Positions 52,125-59,907 of a DNA stretch of 62,123 nt are shown here, piece by piece. The stretch is from contig JAFRPW010000023.1 in the NCBI GenBank assembly GCA_017428945.1, positions 1-62,123 of the forward strand. The letters are read 5' to 3'. Each line of letters opens with the position of its first letter. Position 1 is the first letter of the stretch. This DNA is from Bacteroidales bacterium (lineage in GTDB: Bacteria > Bacteroidota > Bacteroidia > Bacteroidales > UBA932). The notes under the pieces are model-generated. The model was not told the DNA's origin and did no database searches. It worked only from the letters and a program-made list of their open reading frames with translations. Position numbers and translations under genes: made by a program.

Positions 52125-53540
52125 ATGAGCTTCATCGACAAAGACTTCATGCTGCAGACAAAGACTGCACGCAAACTTTACCACGAGCATGCAGAGAACA
52201 TGCCCATCATCGACTATCACTGCCACCTGGTTCCCCAGCAGATAGCAGAGAACATCCAGTTCCGCGACATCACCCAGCTATGGCTGGTTGACGGCCACTA
52301 CGGAGACCATTACAAGTGGCGTGCAATGCGTGCAAACGGCGTTTCCGAAGACTACCTCACCGGCGGCAAGTACAACTCCTGGGAGACTTTCCAGAAGTGG
52401 GCCGAAACCGTTCCCTACACCATGAGGAACCCCCTCTACCACTGGACCCACCTCGAGCTCAGCCGCGTCTTCGGCATCGACAAGCTCCTTTCTCCCAAGA
52501 CCGCACGTGAAATCTTTGACGAGTGCAACGCAAAGCTTGCTACGGAAGAGTTCCGCGGACAGGCCCTCATCCGCAAGTTCGGAGTTGAGGTAGTATGCAC
52601 CACGGACGATCCCGCCGACGACCTCCGCTACCACAAGATGATCCTCGAGAAACCCTTCGGCACCAAGGTCATCCCCGCATGGCGTCCGGACAAGGCCATG
52701 GCAATTGAAGATCCCAAGTCCTATAAAGAGTACCTTGTCAAGCTTGGCGAGGCTGCCGATATCATGATCGACTCTTACACTGACCTCATCGAGGCCCTGC
52801 AGCGCAGGCACGACTTCTTCGCCTCCATGGGCTGCAAGCTCTCAGACCACGGCCTTGAGACCTTCTACGCCGCAGATTACAAGCAGATAGAGATAGAGGC
52901 CATCTTCAAGATGGTTCTCCTTGGAAGACGCGTATCCGAGCTGGAACTCAACAAGTTCCGCAGCGCATTCCTGCACGATATGGCCGTCATGGACGCAAAG
53001 GCCGGCTGGGCACAGCAGTTCCATGTTGGCGCCATCCGCAACAACAACTCCAAGATGTTCGGCCTGGTTGGTCCCGATACCGGCTTCGACGCCATCCACG
53101 ACCTTCCCACCGCAGCCGCCGGCCACAAGTTCTTCGACCGTCTGGCCTCTGAGGACGCCCTGGCAAAGACCATCCTCTACTGCCTCAATCCCAAGGACAA
53201 CGAGGTCATGATGACCATGGCATACACCTTCAACGACGGCACCTTCCCCGGCAAGATGCAGTTCGGCAGCGGCTGGTGGTTCCTGGATCAGGAAGTTGGC
53301 ATGCGCCGCCAGATGGATGCCCTGAGTGTCCTTGGCCTGTTCTCCCGCTTTGTGGGCATGCTCACGGACAGCCGTAGCTTCATCTCCTACCCCCGCCACG
53401 AGTACTTCCGCCGCATCCTCTGCGACGTCCTTGGCAAGGACGTTGAGGAAGGCAAGCTCCCTGCCTCCGAACTTGACTTCATCGGCAAGATGGTAGAGGA
53501 CATATCCTACAACAACGCAAAGAACTACTTTAACTTCTAA
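52125..53540 (+). CDS. uxaC: Glucuronate/galacturonate isomerase
   Basis: A 471-residue isomerase converting galacturonate to tagaturonate in the cytoplasm. The start is ATG 52125 (MSFIDKDFMLQTKTARKLYH). The frame continues upstream through the repeat and terminator but has no promoter there. Motifs are NMPIIDYHCHLVPQQIAEN (metal-binding HxH), VVCTTDDPADDLRYH, QFHVGAIRNNNS and the ending SRSFISYPRHEYFRRILCD. The length is normal. It is followed 1 nt later by uxaA. Confidence 0.97.
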   Translation: MSFIDKDFMLQTKTARKLYHEHAENMPIIDYHCHLVPQQIAENIQFRDITQLWLVDGHYGDHYKWRAMRANGVSEDYLTGGKYNSWETFQKWAETVPYTMRNPLYHWTHLELSRVFGIDKLLSPKTAREIFDECNAKLATEEFRGQALIRKFGVEVVCTTDDPADDLRYHKMILEKPFGTKVIPAWRPDKAMAIEDPKSYKEYLVKLGEAADIMIDSYTDLIEALQRRHDFFASMGCKLSDHGLETFYAADYKQIEIEAIFKMVLLGRRVSELELNKFRSAFLHDMAVMDAKAGWAQQFHVGAIRNNNSKMFGLVGPDTGFDAIHDLPTAAAGHKFFDRLASEDALAKTILYCLNPKDNEVMMTMAYTFNDGTFPGKMQFGSGWWFLDQEVGMRRQMDALSVLGLFSRFVGMLTDSRSFISYPRHEYFRRILCDVLGKDVEEGKLPASELDFIGKMVEDISYNNAKNYFNF

Positions 53541-53541
53541 T

Positions 53542-55050
53542 ATGAAGTATATAAAAATCAACCCCGCCGACAACGTCGCCGTGGCGCTCCAGGACCTCTC
53601 CAAAGGCGAGGTGGTGGAGGGCGTTACCCTGAAGGTAGATGTGCCAAGGGGGCATAAGATTGTCCTTAAAGACCTGAAAGCAGGGGAGAACGTGATAAAG
53701 TACGGTTTCCCCATCGGCCATGTGACCGTGGATGCCGCACAGGGCACCATGGTAGACCACAACTGCATCAAGACCAACCTGGAAGGCCTGCTGGAGTATA
53801 AGTACGAACCTATATTTGAGATTGCCGGTCAAGCCGGCAATGACGCTCGTCATGCCCGACCTGATCGGGCATCTCAATATACCTTCAAAGGCTACCGCCG
53901 CTCCGACGGCCAGGTGGGCGTCCGCAACCAGATATGGGTAATCCCCACCGTGGGCTGTGTGAACGGCATCTGCCAGGAGATAGTGGAAGCCTTCAAGCAG
54001 GAGTGTCCCGGCCATCCCGGCGTGGATGCCATAGTGGCTTTCCCGCACAACTACGGCTGCTCCCAGCTTGGCGGAGACCATGAGAACACCCGCACCATCC
54101 TTGCCGATATGGTTCACCATCCCAACGCCGGCGGCGTGCTGGTTGTGAGCCTGGGCTGTGAGAACAACCAGTTGGACGCTTTCCGCGAGCTGGTAGGCCC
54201 CGTGGACGAGTCCCGCGTTCGCATGTTCGTCACCCAGAAGGTAAAGGACGAGGTCGAGTACGGCCTTCAGCAGCTAAGGGAAATCTACGCCGTGGCTTCC
54301 AAGGATGTCCGCGTGGACGTTCCGGTTTCAGAGCTCCGAGTTGGCCTCAAGTGCGGTGGATCCGACGGCCTTTCCGGCATCACTGCAAACCCGCTTCTTG
54401 GCGTTTTCAGCGACTGGATCGTAGCCCAGGGCGGCACCACGGTGCTTACAGAGGTTCCGGAAATGTTCGGTGCAGAGACCATCCTCATGAACCGCTGCCA
54501 GGACAAGGCAACATTCGACAAGACAGTGCACCTTATAAACGATTTCAAGGAGTACTTCATGAAGCAGGGAATGCCTGTGTATGAGAATCCTTCTCCCGGC
54601 AACAAGGCCGGCGGCATCTCCACCCTTGAAGAGAAGAGCCTTGGCTGCACGCAGAAGTGCGGCAAGAGCATCGTCAGGGGAGTGCTGAAGTATGGCGAGA
54701 GGCTGTCTGTAAAGGGGCTTAACCTTCTGAGCGCACCCGGCAACGACCTGGTGGCCTCCACCGCCCTTGCATCGGCCGGCTGCCAGCTGGTTCTGTTCAC
54801 CACGGGCCGCGGCACTCCGTTCGGGAGTTTCGTGCCCACCATGAAGATATCCACCAACACTCCGCTCTATGAGGGTAAACCCCGCTGGATAGACTTCAAC
54901 GCCGGCGTCCTTGCCCAGGACGAGCTCATGGACACCGTAGCCCCGCGCTTTATAGACTACGTGCTGTCCGTTGCTTCCGGAGAACCCGTGAACAACGAGA
55001 AGAACGGCTACCGCGAGCTCGCCATCTTCAAGCAGGGCGTGACGCTGTAG
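53542..55050 (+). CDS. uxaA: Altronate dehydratase, with a repeat-encoded insert
   Basis: A 502-residue enzyme dehydrating altronate to KDG. The N-terminal SAF-like domain (1-90) is joined to the catalytic C-terminal domain (about 113-502, YRRSDGQVGVRNQIWVIPTVGCVNGICQ; NYGCSQLGGDHENT; KCGGSDGLSGITANP; STLEEKSLGCTQKCGKS). Between them residues 93-113 read about EIAGQAGNDARHARPDRASQ, encoded by two palindromic repeats (53822-53875). They fall in the interdomain linker, so activity is probably kept. Iron-binding Cys residues are intact. Confidence 0.95.
   Translation: MKYIKINPADNVAVALQDLSKGEVVEGVTLKVDVPRGHKIVLKDLKAGENVIKYGFPIGHVTVDAAQGTMVDHNCIKTNLEGLLEYKYEPIFEIAGQAGNDARHARPDRASQYTFKGYRRSDGQVGVRNQIWVIPTVGCVNGICQEIVEAFKQECPGHPGVDAIVAFPHNYGCSQLGGDHENTRTILADMVHHPNAGGVLVVSLGCENNQLDAFRELVGPVDESRVRMFVTQKVKDEVEYGLQQLREIYAVASKDVRVDVPVSELRVGLKCGGSDGLSGITANPLLGVFSDWIVAQGGTTVLTEVPEMFGAETILMNRCQDKATFDKTVHLINDFKEYFMKQGMPVYENPSPGNKAGGISTLEEKSLGCTQKCGKSIVRGVLKYGERLSVKGLNLLSAPGNDLVASTALASAGCQLVLFTTGRGTPFGSFVPTMKISTNTPLYEGKPRWIDFNAGVLAQDELMDTVAPRFIDYVLSVASGEPVNNEKNGYRELAIFKQGVTL
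53822..53875. repeat. Two palindromic repeats inside the uxaA coding sequence
   Basis: ATTGCCGGTCAAGCCGGCAAT plus GACG, then ATGCCCGACCTGATCGGGCAT, in frame with uxaA. Both match the element class at 6686 and 52076. Confidence 0.78.
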
Positions 55051-55088
55051 GGGCCTGCCCCGCTTGACCGTCCCTTGGCGTCACCCCA

Positions 55089-55168
55089 GGCCACGAAAAC
55101 GCCCAAAAACGTGGCCGCGGATGACAAGGCCGTCACGCCAGGCCACAAAAACAGCCAAAACCGTGGCC
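55089..55168. repeat. Two hairpin units, 52-bp period
   Basis: GGCCACG...CGTGGCC at 55089-55116 and GGCCAC...GTGGCC at 55141-55168 are each 28 nt, with A-rich interiors and a 24-nt linker. The arms are the same as the hairpin near 10768. The array lies between uxaA and the second PL1 gene. Confidence 0.8.
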
Positions 55169-55200
55169 GGGGATGAAAAGCGGTAATAAAACATAACAGA

Positions 55201-56991
55201 ATGAAAGTAAAACACATATTATTGATGCTGGCGGCGGTGATGATTACCGTGGCTGCATGTGCTGAACCTGAGGTTGACAATGGTACTGACAACGGTACCA
55301 TTCAGCCAGAGAAAGTGGACCCCGGCACTGACCCTGGCACCGATCCCATCCCTGGAGAAGGGGACGAGCTTGACTGCCCCAACCCGCCCACGGTGGGTAC
55401 GGTAGACATGACGGCACTCACAGGCTACGGTGCGGGAGTGACCGGAGGCGAGGGCGGCAAGGTGCTCCACTTCAACAGCGGCAAAGCCCTGCAGACGTGG
55501 CTGCTTGCCCGCACCAAGACAGAGAAGAGCGGTGATCACAACCCCGTAACCATCTGGCTCAGCGGCACTTTCAAGCCCGATGACGGCCGAGACTTCTCCG
55601 AAGCCCATCCCTGGTTCGACGTCAAGGATGTCTCCAACCTTTCCTTCATTGGCACGGACAGCTTTGTCATGGACCGCATAGGTATCTTCTGCGTCCGCGC
55701 AAAGAACATCGTCATCCGCAACATCAACTTCCAGCAGCCCAAGGCCAACAACGGCGCCGATGCCGTCTCCATGCAGGACTGCGACGGTGTATGGGTGGAC
55801 CATTGCACCTTCACATCCCTGAACCAGACCAAGGACTACGAGGACGGCTCCACCGATATCACCCACGGATCCAAAAACGTCACCGTGAGCTGGTGCCGAT
55901 ACATAAAAACTCAGAAGAGCTGCCTCGTGGGCCACTCCAACAGCCAGAGCGGCGACACCCAGATTACGGCTACCTTCCACCACAACTGGTTCGAGGGTTC
56001 AAGCTCCCGCCACCCGCGCGTGCGCTTCGGCAAGGTCCATGTTTACAACAACTACTTCGACGGCAACACCACCTACGGCGTAGGTTCCGCCTATGGCGCC
56101 AAGGTCCTTGTGGAGTACAACTACTTTGACGGCGTGCAGCTTCCTACCGATATCTGCACATATCCCGCCAAGGAAAGCGGCGAGTCCAACCTCCAGGGCA
56201 GCGTGGCCGGTTATCTCTGGGCAACGCAGGACATATTAGTGAACCGTCCCGCCAAGGCAAAGGATCCGTACCCGCTCACCAACATCAAGTATGAAAAGTA
56301 CAACGGCAGCACAATCACGCCCCTTACTTATGCCGATTTCAAGCCCTCCTACGACTACACCGTCACGGCCGCTGCCGATGTTCCCGCAGTGGTCAAGGCA
56401 GGCGCCGGCTACGGCAAGCTTGGCTTCACCGAGGCTCCTGTTGCAGTGAACAACGGCGGCATTACGGAGTTTGACGGCACCGACCCCAATCCCGAGAATC
56501 CGGATCAGGGCGACGAGGACGATCCCGGCCAGCCCGGCGGCCAGGACGACGGCTCCGCCCACACATACACCCTGAGCATGCAGAGCAAGGCCCTGGTGCA
56601 GACCAAGGACGGCGCTGCCGGCGCCAGCTATTTTGACGCTTCCACCAGCGTGGCCGACTTCAGCAAGGACTACAGCGGATCCTTCACCATTGACGGAACC
56701 ACTTACAGCCAGGGTATCAAGATGGACAGCAAGGGCTACGTGAACTTCACCACATCGGCCCAGTACACCACTACGGTGCGCTTCTATGCCGCTCGCCGCA
56801 AGGCCGACGCCACCAGCGCCTGCATGCAGCTTGTTCCAGCCTCCGGAGACCCCACCGTCTTTGACGTGACCCCTCACGACACTTACTTGGACAGCGGTGA
56901 AATCACCCTTGAAAAGGGCGCCGCCTACACCATCAAGCAGAAATCCGGCGAGCAGGCCGTAATCCTTGTAATAGTTAAGGAAACAGAATAA
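55201..56991 (+). CDS. PL1 pectate lyase with C-terminal beta-sandwich, lipoprotein
   Basis: A 596-residue protein. Lipobox VAAC (Cys20), then an acidic Gly/Pro/Thr linker (about 25-55). The PL1 beta-helix (about 60-400) has FIGTDSFVMDRIGIFCVRAKNIVIRNINFQ, DAVSMQDCDGVWVDHCTFTS, HHNWFEGSSSRHPRVRFGKVHVYNNYFDG (catalytic Arg in RHPRVRFG) and CTYPAKESGE. A second acidic linker (about 425-455) leads to a C-terminal beta-sandwich (about 457-596, SYFDASTSVADFSKDYSG) that may bind carbohydrate. It cuts polygalacturonate by Ca2+-assisted beta-elimination at the surface. Confidence 0.93.
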   Translation: MKVKHILLMLAAVMITVAACAEPEVDNGTDNGTIQPEKVDPGTDPGTDPIPGEGDELDCPNPPTVGTVDMTALTGYGAGVTGGEGGKVLHFNSGKALQTWLLARTKTEKSGDHNPVTIWLSGTFKPDDGRDFSEAHPWFDVKDVSNLSFIGTDSFVMDRIGIFCVRAKNIVIRNINFQQPKANNGADAVSMQDCDGVWVDHCTFTSLNQTKDYEDGSTDITHGSKNVTVSWCRYIKTQKSCLVGHSNSQSGDTQITATFHHNWFEGSSSRHPRVRFGKVHVYNNYFDGNTTYGVGSAYGAKVLVEYNYFDGVQLPTDICTYPAKESGESNLQGSVAGYLWATQDILVNRPAKAKDPYPLTNIKYEKYNGSTITPLTYADFKPSYDYTVTAAADVPAVVKAGAGYGKLGFTEAPVAVNNGGITEFDGTDPNPENPDQGDEDDPGQPGGQDDGSAHTYTLSMQSKALVQTKDGAAGASYFDASTSVADFSKDYSGSFTIDGTTYSQGIKMDSKGYVNFTTSAQYTTTVRFYAARRKADATSACMQLVPASGDPTVFDVTPHDTYLDSGEITLEKGAAYTIKQKSGEQAVILVIVKETE

Positions 56992-57003
56992 ACTTTTATT
57001 GAT

Positions 57004-58443
57004 ATGGAAAGACTAAACCGTAAAACTGCGCCTCAGGCAAAGCAGTACACAGAGAAGGTGATTCAATTCGGAGAAGGCAACTTCCTCCGTGCATTCATCG
57101 AATGGATTATCTGGAAGACCAACCAGAAGACCGATTTCAACGGCTCCGTCGTCGTTGTCCAGCCCATCGAGAAGGGCATGGTTGAATGGCTCAACGAGCA
57201 GGACGGCCTCTACCACCTGAACCTCCAGGGCCTCCAGAACGGAGAAACCGTGAACAGCCTGGATATGATTGACGTCATCTCCCGCGGCCTTAACCCTTAC
57301 ACGGAGTTTGACAAGTATCTGGCCCTTGCCGAGCAGCCGGAAATCCGCTTCGTGATATCCAACACCACGGAGGCCGGCATCGCCTTCGATCCCTCATGCA
57401 AACTGGACGACAAGCCCGCCAGCAGCTATCCCGGAAAGCTCACCCAGCTCCTGTACCACAGGTACCAGCACTTTAACGGTGCAAAGGACAAGGGCCTCAT
57501 CATATTCCCCTGCGAGCTCATCTTCGAGAACGGAAAGCACCTGAAGGAATGCATCCGCCAGTACATTGACCTCTGGAACCTGGGTCCCGATTTCAGCGCA
57601 TGGTTCGAGGGCGCCTGCGGCGTGTACTCCACGCTTGTAGACCGCATCGTCCCCGGATATCCCCGCGACAATGCCGCCGAGCTTTGCGAGAGGGCCGGTT
57701 ATGACGACCACCTCCTGGACAAGGCGGAAATCTTCCATCTCTGGGTCATCGAAGCTCCCAAGGAGATTGCCGATGAATTCCCTGCCGACAAGGCCGGCCT
57801 GCACGTTCTCTTCGTCCCCAGCGAGGCCCCTTACCACGAGAGGAAGGTTACCCTGCTGAACGGTCCCCACACCGTCCTGAGCCCCGTAGGCTACCTCAGC
57901 GGCCTCAATACCGTCAAGGAATGCTGCGAAGACCCGGAAATCGGCGCATTCGTGAAGAAGGTCATGTACGATGAGCTCCTTCCCACCCTGAATCTTCCCA
58001 AGGCAGAGCTGGAGCAGTTTGCCGGTGACGTCATGGAGCGCTTCCGCAACCCCTTCGTGAAGCACTTCGTGACCTCCATCATGCTCAACTCCTTCCCCAA
58101 GTTCAAGACCCGCGACCTCCCCGGCCTCAAGACCTACCTGGACCGCAAGGGAGAACTGCCCAAGGGCCTGGTGCTGGGCCTCGCCGGCATCTGCACCTAC
58201 TACAAGGGTGGCAAGAGGGGAGAGGACGAAATCGTCCCCAATGACGACCCCAAGATCCTGGAGCTCCTGAAGAACCTCTGGGCCACCGGCGACGTCCGCA
58301 AAGTCGCCCAGGGCGTCCTTGCCGATGAGTTCATCTGGGGCGAAAACCTCAACGCCATCCCCGGCCTCACCGACCTTCTCACCGCAGACCTCGCCCTCAT
58401 CCAGGCCCAGGGCATGAGAGAAGCTGTTAAAAGTATTATTTAA
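57004..58443 (+). CDS. uxaB: Tagaturonate reductase
   Basis: A 479-residue NADH-dependent reductase of the mannitol dehydrogenase superfamily, turning tagaturonate into altronate. IQFGEGNFLRAFIEWII near the N-terminus is the Rossmann glycine motif. RFVISNTTEAGIAF and PCELIFENGKHLKECI are conserved family blocks. YLSGLNTVKECCEDPE and the C-terminal helical domain follow. It links uxaC and uxaA functionally. It lies 12 nt after PL1 and 3 nt before the exuT-like gene. Confidence 0.95.
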   Translation: MERLNRKTAPQAKQYTEKVIQFGEGNFLRAFIEWIIWKTNQKTDFNGSVVVVQPIEKGMVEWLNEQDGLYHLNLQGLQNGETVNSLDMIDVISRGLNPYTEFDKYLALAEQPEIRFVISNTTEAGIAFDPSCKLDDKPASSYPGKLTQLLYHRYQHFNGAKDKGLIIFPCELIFENGKHLKECIRQYIDLWNLGPDFSAWFEGACGVYSTLVDRIVPGYPRDNAAELCERAGYDDHLLDKAEIFHLWVIEAPKEIADEFPADKAGLHVLFVPSEAPYHERKVTLLNGPHTVLSPVGYLSGLNTVKECCEDPEIGAFVKKVMYDELLPTLNLPKAELEQFAGDVMERFRNPFVKHFVTSIMLNSFPKFKTRDLPGLKTYLDRKGELPKGLVLGLAGICTYYKGGKRGEDEIVPNDDPKILELLKNLWATGDVRKVAQGVLADEFIWGENLNAIPGLTDLLTADLALIQAQGMREAVKSII

Positions 58444-58446
58444 GAT

Positions 58447-59907
58447 ATGAGTACACAGAAGAAATTAATGAGCAACTGGCGGTGGTGGATATGCAGCCTG
58501 CTGTTTGTGGCCACTACCGTGAACTACCTGGACCGTCAGGTACTGTCCCTTACCTATGAGGAATTCATCAAGCCCGAATTCCACTGGACCGATGCCAACT
58601 ACGGCACCATCACCAGCTTCTTTTCCATCTTCTACGCAATCTGCTGCCTGTTTGCGGGCAAGTTCGTGGACTGGATGGGAACCAAGAAGGGCTATCTGGT
58701 AGCAATCGGCGTGTGGTCTGCAGGCGCAGTGCTGCATGCTGCCTGCGGCTGGGCCACTGCACATATCGTGGGCCTGGACTCCGTGGCCGCAATGCGCGCC
58801 GTTGAGGCAGGTTCCAACATTGCACTGGCAGTGTCTACCACATCGGTCTACCTGTTCCTGCTGTGCCGCGGCATACTGGCACTGGGTGAAGCCGGAAACT
58901 TCCCAGCGGCCATCAAGGTCACGGCGGAGTACTTCCCCAAGAAGGACAGGGCCTTTGCTACTTCCATTTTCAACGCCGGTGCATCGGTGGGCGCCCTTGC
59001 AGCCCCGCTGCTGATACCGCCGCTCGCCGTCAAGTTCGGCTGGGAGATGGCCTTCATCATCATCGGTGGCCTTGGCTTCATCTGGATGTTCTTCTGGGCC
59101 TTCATGTATGAGAAGCCGGAAAAGAGCAAGCGCGTGAACGAGGCCGAACTGGAGTACATCCACCAGGACGATGCAGAGGCTGCCGTTGCTGCAAAAGCAG
59201 CGGCCGAAGCACCCGAAGAGAAGTCCATTCCTTTCATCCAGTGCTTCAAGTACAGGCAGACCTGGAGCTTCATCGCCGGCAAGTTCTTCACCGACGGCGT
59301 ATGGTGGTTCTTCCTGTTCTGGGCTCCTTCTTACTTCAGCAACCAGTTCCACGCTCCGGCAACTTCTCCTCTTGGCCAGTGGCTCATCTTCACGCTGTAT
59401 CTCATCGTGACGGTGATTTCCATCGGCGGCGGATACCTGCCCAAGATTTTCGTGGACAAGAAGGGCATGAACCCTTATGCAGGACGTATGCTGGCCATGC
59501 TCATCTTTGCCTTCTTCCCCATCGCAGCCCTGTTTGCACAGCCCCTTGGCGTGAGCTTCAACTCTCCCTGGTGGCCGGCAATCCTCATCGGCCTTGCAGG
59601 TGCGGGACACCAGGCCTGGAGCGCCAACCTCTTCTCCACCGTGGGCGACATGTTCCCCAAGAGCACCATCGCAACCATCACCGGTATCGGTGCAATGGCG
59701 GGCGGTATCGGTTCCATGATTATCCAGAAGGTTGCCGGTAACCTCTTCACCTATGCAGAGGCCCAGGGCGCAGCCTTCCAGTTCCTCGGCTTCGAGGGCA
59801 AGCCTGCAGGCTACTTCATCATGTTCTGCTTCTGCGGCCTTGCCTACCTCATTGCCTGGGCCATCATGAAGAGCCTTGTGCCCAAGTACAAGCAGGTAGA
59901 AATATGA
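58447..59907 (+). CDS. exuT: Hexuronate MFS transporter, ExuT type
   Basis: A 486-residue major facilitator (ACS family) with 12 predicted helices. WWICSLLFVATTVNYLDRQVLSLTYEE is the conserved first helix. The GTKKGY loop 2-3 motif, RGILALGEAGNFPAAIKVTAEYFPKKDRAFATSIFNAG and the loop 6-7 EKPEKSKRVNEAELEYI match ExuT/GudP transporters. It imports galacturonate or glucuronate through the inner membrane by proton symport. The stop overlaps the CE8 start by 4 nt. Confidence 0.93.
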   Translation: MSTQKKLMSNWRWWICSLLFVATTVNYLDRQVLSLTYEEFIKPEFHWTDANYGTITSFFSIFYAICCLFAGKFVDWMGTKKGYLVAIGVWSAGAVLHAACGWATAHIVGLDSVAAMRAVEAGSNIALAVSTTSVYLFLLCRGILALGEAGNFPAAIKVTAEYFPKKDRAFATSIFNAGASVGALAAPLLIPPLAVKFGWEMAFIIIGGLGFIWMFFWAFMYEKPEKSKRVNEAELEYIHQDDAEAAVAAKAAAEAPEEKSIPFIQCFKYRQTWSFIAGKFFTDGVWWFFLFWAPSYFSNQFHAPATSPLGQWLIFTLYLIVTVISIGGGYLPKIFVDKKGMNPYAGRMLAMLIFAFFPIAALFAQPLGVSFNSPWWPAILIGLAGAGHQAWSANLFSTVGDMFPKSTIATITGIGAMAGGIGSMIIQKVAGNLFTYAEAQGAAFQFLGFEGKPAGYFIMFCFCGLAYLIAWAIMKSLVPKYKQVEI

